A stretch of 11,693 nucleotides of DNA, from contig JBEVMS010000218.1 of the NCBI GenBank assembly GCA_040508515.1, positions 1 through 11,693 of the forward strand, in the 5' to 3' direction. The notes below the pieces were generated by a model, which worked only from the letters and a program-made list of their open reading frames with translations, was not told the origin of the DNA and ran no database searches. Position 1 is the stretch's first letter. Each line of letters begins with the position of its first letter. Position numbers and translations under genes: made by a program. Of this stretch, positions 6,740-11,693 are shown in pieces. The DNA is from JBEVMS01 sp040508515 (GTDB taxonomy: Bacteria; Pseudomonadota; Gammaproteobacteria; Xanthomonadales; Rhodanobacteraceae).

Positions 6740-7603
6740 TCAGTCAAGCCAATGCGCCAGCACCGAAAGCACTTCGCTGCGCGCCGGCTCCGCCTCGTTG
6801 AACAGCTCGTGGTAAAGCGGCTCGAACGCGTGATAGCGCAGCGGGGTGCCCGCTGCGGCCAAGGCGAAATCGCGACTTCCGGCCGGATCGACCAGGCGAT
6901 CGGCGCCGGACACCAATAACAAGGTGGGCAGATTAAGCCGCGCCGCATCGGCAATGCAGGTGGCGCCGGTGCGCATGATGAAATCGCCCAGACGCGGTGT
7001 GATCCAGCCATGCCGCAGTGGATCGTCGTGGTGCGCCATCACCACCGACTCTTCGTGCGATAGCGCCTCCAGTGGCAAGCCGGTGCGCAACGGCAACCGC
7101 GGCAGCCAGCGCGCCAGCCGCGCAACCAACGCCTGTTGCCAGCGCGGCTGCCAGGTACGCAGCGCGGGCGAACTCAAGATCAAGCGGGTCGGTCGGACGC
7201 GCCCGTCCAGCACCGCGCGCAGGGCGACCAGACCGCCCATGCTATGGCCTAGCAGCAACGGCGCTTCAGCGCGATCGGCCGCGTAGGCGGCGTAAATCTC
7301 GGCCAGATCTTCCAACAAGGCCTGCGGCCTGGGCAGTGCGCCGCGCCGCCCGGGCGTCTTTCCATGGCCGCGCTGATCGTAACTGCGCACGTCGTAGCCG
7401 TGCCGGCCAAACCAAGCCGCCAGCGGGCCGTAGCGGCCGCTGTGCTCACCCAAGCCGTGCACGATCAGCACCGCGTGCCGCGCCCCAGGGCGTGGCCAAC
7501 TGCGACGAGCCAGCGGCCGGCCGTCGGCCATGGTTTGCCAGTCCAGTACCGGCGCCGCTTCGGCGCTCGGTTTGTAGCCTCCCTCTGCCGACATCCTGTC
7601 CAC
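6740..7603 (-). CDS. Alpha/beta hydrolase, monoacylglycerol lipase / serine aminopeptidase S33 type
   Basis: A 287-residue cytoplasmic-looking esterase or lysophospholipase-like enzyme; no signal peptide. The fold's landmarks are all present: oxyanion motif VHGLGEHSGRY (48-58), YDQRGHGKT (75-83), nucleophile elbow GHSMGG with Ser121, acid GADRLVDP with Asp235, and LYHELFNE with His265. HG-x-x-EH-x-x-RY plus DxRGHGxS/T is characteristic of the Hydrolase_4 group that includes monoacylglycerol lipases and PldB-like lysophospholipases; the natural substrate cannot be told from sequence. The start is GTG at 7603-7601, chosen because AGGA lies 7 bases before it; the ATG four codons later has no properly spaced site. 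It is transcribed toward kdp and away from the small membrane gene at 7793. Confidence 0.92.
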   Translation of the reverse strand: MDRMSAEGGYKPSAEAAPVLDWQTMADGRPLARRSWPRPGARHAVLIVHGLGEHSGRYGPLAAWFGRHGYDVRSYDQRGHGKTPGRRGALPRPQALLEDLAEIYAAYAADRAEAPLLLGHSMGGLVALRAVLDGRVRPTRLILSSPALRTWQPRWQQALVARLARWLPRLPLRTGLPLEALSHEESVVMAHHDDPLRHGWITPRLGDFIMRTGATCIADAARLNLPTLLLVSGADRLVDPAGSRDFALAAAGTPLRYHAFEPLYHELFNEAEPARSEVLSVLAHWLD

Positions 7604-7792
7604 GCTGGATTCCTGCTTGCGCTTGATAAATATCGCGATCCTACAACCTGCCGCCGGTCATGCCACGCGTTCAGTCCGCGGTTCGTTCCAGTGCACGGTT
7701 CTGACGGACCGCGTCGGCGGGAACACGACCAGCCGTCGACGCAGCGCCTCGTGCCAGCCAAGATGCAAGCGTCGATGGCTTGAGGAAACACC

Positions 7793-7951
7793 ATGGGTTG
7801 CCTGCCACTACCGCTGCTGTTTCTGTTGGGAGCCGGCATCGGCTACATGATCGCGCGCCAGGACGGCGCGCTGTGGGGCGCCGGTATCGGCCTGCTGCTG
7901 GGTTTGGCGGCCACCCTGGCAGCGCTTCGCGCGTTACGCGGCAAGCGCTAG
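7793..7951 (+). CDS. Small two-helix membrane protein (52 aa), unknown function
   Basis: ATG at 7793 to TAG at 7951, 52 residues. GAGGA lies 6 bases before the start, a strong ribosome site. Two hydrophobic segments, about residues 3-20 (CLPLPLLFLLGAGIGYMI) and 27-46 (LWGAGIGLLLGLAATLAA), are joined by a short polar turn (ARQDG), with a basic end ALRGKR. This reads as a helical hairpin in the inner membrane. The repeated GAGIG in each helix suggests tight helix packing. Not recognised as a named family. It lies 156 bases before the helicase gene on the same strand and is divergent from the hydrolase; codon use is GC-rich like its neighbours. It is too short to stand out among frames but composition and ribosome site support it. 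Confidence 0.75.
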   Translation: MGCLPLPLLFLLGAGIGYMIARQDGALWGAGIGLLLGLAATLAALRALRGKR

Positions 7952-8107
7952 ACAGCGCGCGGCGCCATGGGCATGGGCCACGGGCGCGGCGCAGGCACGG
8001 GCGCATCGCGATGACACGACCACCGGCGGCGCGCGCCCCACGCTTGCGATCGCGCCCGCCGGCCGCATGTCCTTGGAATGCCCAGCCTTTCCCAGGAGGG
8101 AGTGCCG

Positions 8108-11100
8108 ATGCCGCGCAAGCCATCGATCTACGACCCGTTGCAGGCCTTTCACCCGGCCGTCGCGAACTGGTTTCGCCGCCACTTCGCCAGCCCCACGCCA
8201 GCGCAATTGGCCGCCTGGCCGGCGATACAGGCCAATCGCCACACGTTGGTGGCCGCGCCGACCGGCTCGGGCAAAACGCTCACCGGCTTTCTGGCCGCGA
8301 TCGATTGGCTGGTGCGCCAGGGCGTGGCGGCCGACGGCGCGTTGCCGGAACAGACCCAGGTGGTCTACGTGTCGCCGTTGAAGGCGCTTTCCAACGATAT
8401 CCAGCTCAATCTGGAGGCGCCGCTGCAAGGCATCCGCGCTGAATTGCAAAACCTCGGTCTGCCCGATGTGGCGATCCGCACCCTGGTGCGCACCGGCGAC
8501 ACCCCCCAAGCGGCGCGCGCGCTGATGCGCAAGCAGCCGCCGCATATTCTGGTGACCACCCCCGAATCGCTGTACGTGTTGCTCGATTCTGAATCCGGCC
8601 GCGCCATGCTCAGCGGCACGCGCACGGTGATCGTCGATGAGATCCACGCGCTCGCCAACAGCAAGCGTGGCGCGCATCTGGCCTTGAGCCTGGAGCGGCT
8701 CGAAGCGCTCTGCCAGCGCCCGTTGCTGCGCGTGGGCCTGTCCGCCACGCAGAAGCCGATCGAGGCGGTGGCGCAGTTTCTGGTCGGCGCCGAGCGCGCG
8801 ACGCCGACTCAGCCGCCGGCCGTACCCGAGGTGCCAATCCCGGCGCCCGCCGGTCGACGCAAGCGCGGCGTCGGCACGCAGCGCGCGCTGCACGCCGCGC
8901 TCGTTGAACCAACCTCGCAGATGCAATCTGCGGCCATCGAACCAGCCTCGCAGCCATCCAAATCTAGCTGGGCGCAGCCCTGCACCATCGTCGATATCGG
9001 CCACCGCCGCCAACGCGATCTGGGCATCGAGTTGCCGCCGGTACCGCTCGAAGCGGTGATGTCCAACGACAGCTGGGAACTGGTCTACAACCGCCTGGCG
9101 GTGCTGGCGCAAACGCATCGCACCACCCTGGTATTCGTCAACACGCGCCGCCTGGCCGAGCGCGCCGCGCGGCACTTGTCCGAGCGCCTCGGCCGCGACG
9201 CGGTGGCCGCGCATCACGGCAGCCTTGCGCGCGAGCAGCGCCTGGAGGCCGAACAGCGGCTCAAGCGCGGCGAGCTGAAAGTGCTGGTGGCCACCGCCTC
9301 GCTGGAACTGGGCATCGACATCGGCGACGTCGAGCTGGTCTGCCAGTTGGCCTCGCCGCGTTCGATCGCCGCCTTTCTACAACGTGCCGGACGCGCTGGC
9401 CACTCGGTCGGCGGGGTACCCAAGGCGCGCTTGTTTCCGACCAGCCGCGACGATCTGGTCGAATGCGCCGCGCTGCTGGACTGCGTGCGCCGCGGCGAGC
9501 TGGATGCGCTGGTCATGCCGCCGCAGCCGCTGGACGTGCTGGCGCAGCAAGTGGTCGCCGAGGTGGCCTGCCAGGAGTGGAACGAGGACGCGCTGTATGC
9601 GCTGGTGTGCCGCGCCTATCCTTACCGCGCGCTGGAGCGCAACCAGTTCGATGCGGTGCTGCGCATGCTGGCCGAGGGTTTCAGCACTCGCAACGGTCCG
9701 CGCGCGGCGTACATCCATCGCGATGCGGTCAATCGCCAGCTGCGTGCACGTCGCGGCGCGCGGCTGACCGCCACCACTTCTGGCGGCACCATTCCGGACA
9801 CCGCCGATTACCTGGTGGTGCTGGAGCCGCAGGCCAGCATGATCGGCACGGTCAACGAGGATTTCGCGGTGGAAAGCCTGGCCGGCGATGTCTTTCAGCT
9901 AGGCAATCGCAGCTACCGGATCTTGCGCGTGGAGCGTGATCGACTGCGCGTGGAAGATGCCCACGGCGCGCCGCCGAGCATCCCGTTCTGGCTGGGCGAG
10001 GCGCCGGGGCGCAGCGACGAGCTATCGTTCGGCGTGGCCCGGTTGCGCGAAGAAATTTCCACGCAGCTGGATGCCGGCGGCGTGCCGGCGGCGCTGCAAT
10101 GGTTGGAACAAACGCTATCGCTGGAGGCATCGGCGGCGCAGCAGCTGACCGATTACCTGGCCCGCGCCAAGGCCGCGCTGGGCGAACTGCCGACCCAGCG
10201 CACGATCATCTTCGAGCGCTTCTTCGACGAATCGGGCGGCACCCAGTTGGTCATCCACACGCCGTTCGGCAGCCGCATCAACCGCGCCTGGGGATTGGCG
10301 CTGCGCAAGCGCTTCTGCCGTCAGTTCAACTTTGAATTGCAGGCGGCGGCGACCGAGGATGCGATCGTGCTGTCGCTGTCGACCAGCCACAGCTTTCCGT
10401 TGGAAGAAGTCGCGCGCTATCTGCACTCCAACAGCGCCGAGGAGGTATTGATCCAGGCGCTGTTGGACGCGCCGCTGTTTCCCGCGCGCTGGCGTTGGAA
10501 TGCCACCAACGCGCTGGCCTTGCCGCGCATGAGCGGCGGTAAGAAAACCCCGCCGCAGTTGCAGCGCATGAAAAGCGAAGATCTGCTGGCCACCGTGTTT
10601 CCCGATCAGGTGGCCTGCCTGGAGAATATCGTCGGCGAGCGCCAGATTCCCGACCACCCGCTGGTCGAGCAGACCATGTTCGACTGCCTGCGTGTGGCCA
10701 TGGACACCGACGGCTGGCTGGCCCTGCTGCGCCAGCTCGAACGCGGCGACATCCGCGTGCTGGCGCGCGACCTGACCACGCCCAGTCCGCTGGCCGCCGA
10801 GGTGCTCACCGCCGCGCCGTATGCCTTTCTCGACGACGCCCCGCTGGAGGAACGGCGCACCCAGGCGGTGCAGAGCCGCCGCTGGACCGAGCCCAACAGC
10901 GCCGACGACCTGGGCCGGCTCGACCCCGAGGCGATCGCCGCCGTGCGCGCCGAAGCGTGGCCGCAGGTGCGCAGCGTCGACGAAATGCACGACGCGCTGG
11001 GCGTGCTGGGTGGCATCACCGCCGCCGAGGTCAGCGCCAACCCCGGCTGGGAGCCCCACCTGCACACGCTGGCGCAAGCCAAGCGGGCGACCCGGCTCAG

Positions 11101-11693
11101 CGATACCGAAGCGACTTGGGCGGTGTGGGTCAGCGCCGAGAAACTGCCGCTCTGGCAGGCCTTGCAGCCACACGCCGCGATGCAGCCGCCAATCCGCGCG
11201 CCGGCCGAATACGCCGCGCAGGTCTGGACCGCCGAGGACGCGCTGACCGAACTGGTGCGCGCGCGCCTTAGCGGACTCGGCCCGGTCGATCCCGCGGCGC
11301 TGGCTGCCAGTCTGGGCGTGGGCATCAACGCGATCGAATTGGCCCTGCTCACCCTGCAATCGCAGGGCTACGTGATGCAGGGCCACTTCACCGCACCGAC
11401 CGGGAGCCTCGAATGGTGCGAGCGCCATCTGTTGGCCCGCATCCATCGCTACACCATCGGCCGGCTGCGGCGCGAAATCGAACCGGTCAGCCGGCGCGAG
11501 CTGATGCGCTTTCTGTTCGACTGGCAGCACGTCGCGCCGAGCGCCAAGCTCAGCGGTCCAGACGCGCTGGCCGGCGTGCTGGCGCAACTGGAGGGCTATG
11601 AAGCCGCCGCCGGCGCCTGGGAAACCGAACTGCTGCCAGCGCGCATCGATGATTACTCGATCGCCTGGCTGGACGACTTATGCCGCGCCGGCC
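8108..11693 (+). CDS. lhr: Lhr-type superfamily 2 DNA helicase (partial, C-terminus beyond window)
   Basis: ATP-dependent 3'-5' helicase of the Lhr family, implicated in DNA repair. The start ATG has AGGAGG 8 bases upstream. The frame is open for 1195 codons to the edge; Lhr of E. coli is about 1538 residues, so some hundreds may be missing. Motifs in order: Walker A APTGSGKT (50-57), motif Ib-like TTPESLY (150-156), Walker B DEIH (177-180), SAT (212-214), LVFVNTRR (341-348), ATASLELGIDIG (395-406) and QRAGRAGH (425-432). The region after about 450 matches the Lhr core: TTSGGTIPD, VNEDFAVESLAGDVFQLG, and ERFFDESGGTQLVIHTPFGS. Its size separates it from the shorter ligase-associated DEXH helicases. 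A Pro/Ala/Gln-rich segment of about 60 residues (229-290) is inserted between motif III and the second RecA domain, with a repeated EP(T/A)SQ. No frameshift is seen. Confidence 0.96.
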   Translation, partial: MPRKPSIYDPLQAFHPAVANWFRRHFASPTPAQLAAWPAIQANRHTLVAAPTGSGKTLTGFLAAIDWLVRQGVAADGALPEQTQVVYVSPLKALSNDIQLNLEAPLQGIRAELQNLGLPDVAIRTLVRTGDTPQAARALMRKQPPHILVTTPESLYVLLDSESGRAMLSGTRTVIVDEIHALANSKRGAHLALSLERLEALCQRPLLRVGLSATQKPIEAVAQFLVGAERATPTQPPAVPEVPIPAPAGRRKRGVGTQRALHAALVEPTSQMQSAAIEPASQPSKSSWAQPCTIVDIGHRRQRDLGIELPPVPLEAVMSNDSWELVYNRLAVLAQTHRTTLVFVNTRRLAERAARHLSERLGRDAVAAHHGSLAREQRLEAEQRLKRGELKVLVATASLELGIDIGDVELVCQLASPRSIAAFLQRAGRAGHSVGGVPKARLFPTSRDDLVECAALLDCVRRGELDALVMPPQPLDVLAQQVVAEVACQEWNEDALYALVCRAYPYRALERNQFDAVLRMLAEGFSTRNGPRAAYIHRDAVNRQLRARRGARLTATTSGGTIPDTADYLVVLEPQASMIGTVNEDFAVESLAGDVFQLGNRSYRILRVERDRLRVEDAHGAPPSIPFWLGEAPGRSDELSFGVARLREEISTQLDAGGVPAALQWLEQTLSLEASAAQQLTDYLARAKAALGELPTQRTIIFERFFDESGGTQLVIHTPFGSRINRAWGLALRKRFCRQFNFELQAAATEDAIVLSLSTSHSFPLEEVARYLHSNSAEEVLIQALLDAPLFPARWRWNATNALALPRMSGGKKTPPQLQRMKSEDLLATVFPDQVACLENIVGERQIPDHPLVEQTMFDCLRVAMDTDGWLALLRQLERGDIRVLARDLTTPSPLAAEVLTAAPYAFLDDAPLEERRTQAVQSRRWTEPNSADDLGRLDPEAIAAVRAEAWPQVRSVDEMHDALGVLGGITAAEVSANPGWEPHLHTLAQAKRATRLSDTEATWAVWVSAEKLPLWQALQPHAAMQPPIRAPAEYAAQVWTAEDALTELVRARLSGLGPVDPAALAASLGVGINAIELALLTLQSQGYVMQGHFTAPTGSLEWCERHLLARIHRYTIGRLRREIEPVSRRELMRFLFDWQHVAPSAKLSGPDALAGVLAQLEGYEAAAGAWETELLPARIDDYSIAWLDDLCRAG
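8906..8953 (+). repeat. Short direct repeat inside the lhr linker
   Basis: Two copies of a 15-base word, GAACCAACCTCGCAG (8906-8920) and GAACCAGCCTCGCAG (8939-8953), differ at one base and have a 33-base (11-codon) period, so the frame is kept (EPTSQ and EPASQ). It suggests that this linker has grown by in-frame duplication. Confidence 0.7.

Noticed and set aside
7604..7792. AT-richer TTGATAAATAT near 7623 in the divergent gap as a promoter
   Set aside because: No pair of -35 and -10 boxes with 16-18 base spacing could be found on either strand, so no promoter is called.
7952..8107. Repeated CATGGG and GC-rich inverted words between the 52-residue gene and lhr
   Set aside because: The stems are short with large loops and no T run; I see no convincing terminator or promoter here.
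7934..9217. A 427-codon minus-strand frame over the start of lhr
   Set aside because: It overlaps helicase motifs on the other strand, is Arg/His/Gln-rich, and has no plausible start signals.
10115..11587. A 490-codon minus-strand frame opposite the lhr C-terminal region
   Set aside because: Same reasoning: an antisense shadow of a conserved gene with biased composition.

Overview
The window looks like chromosomal DNA of a GC-rich gammaproteobacterium, most likely of the Xanthomonadaceae (Xanthomonas or a close relative). That placement rests on overall protein character, GC-rich codon use and gene order; there is no rRNA or other marker gene to prove it. I see no mobile elements, tRNA or rRNA genes, or CRISPR arrays.

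Positions 1-6700, minus strand: a kdp operon for the high-affinity K+ uptake P-type ATPase. In transcription order it holds a 30-residue one-helix membrane peptide (6508-6600), kdpF (6370-6462), kdpA (4565-6373), kdpB (2477-4561), a 68-residue unrecognised protein (2144-2350), an outer-membrane beta-barrel protein (572-2062) and kdpC (557 down to the window edge, cut near its 3' end). kdpF and kdpA overlap by 4 bases, and kdpA and kdpB are 3 bases apart. kdpB and kdpC, usually adjacent, are separated by about 1.9 kb holding the two extra genes. Upstream, at 6676-6693, two copies of TTTACGC lie 11 bases apart, resembling the KdpE operator of Escherichia coli, with a possible -10 box at 6629-6634. 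The sensor and regulator genes kdpD and kdpE are not in the window; they may lie beyond position 1.

Positions 6700-7603, minus strand: an alpha/beta hydrolase of the monoacylglycerol lipase / serine aminopeptidase S33 type with an intact catalytic triad and a GTG start. A possible terminator hairpin separates it from the kdp promoter.

Positions 7793-11693, plus strand: a 52-residue two-helix membrane peptide, then a large Lhr-type superfamily 2 helicase gene that runs off the right edge after 1195 codons.

Functional reading: KdpFABC pumps K+ across the inner membrane at low external K+. The barrel protein inside the operon suggests that passage across the outer membrane is induced with it. 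The 68-residue protein and the extra 30-residue peptide may be accessory or assembly factors. The hydrolase, 52-residue peptide and Lhr look like ordinary housekeeping neighbours with no evident link to kdp.
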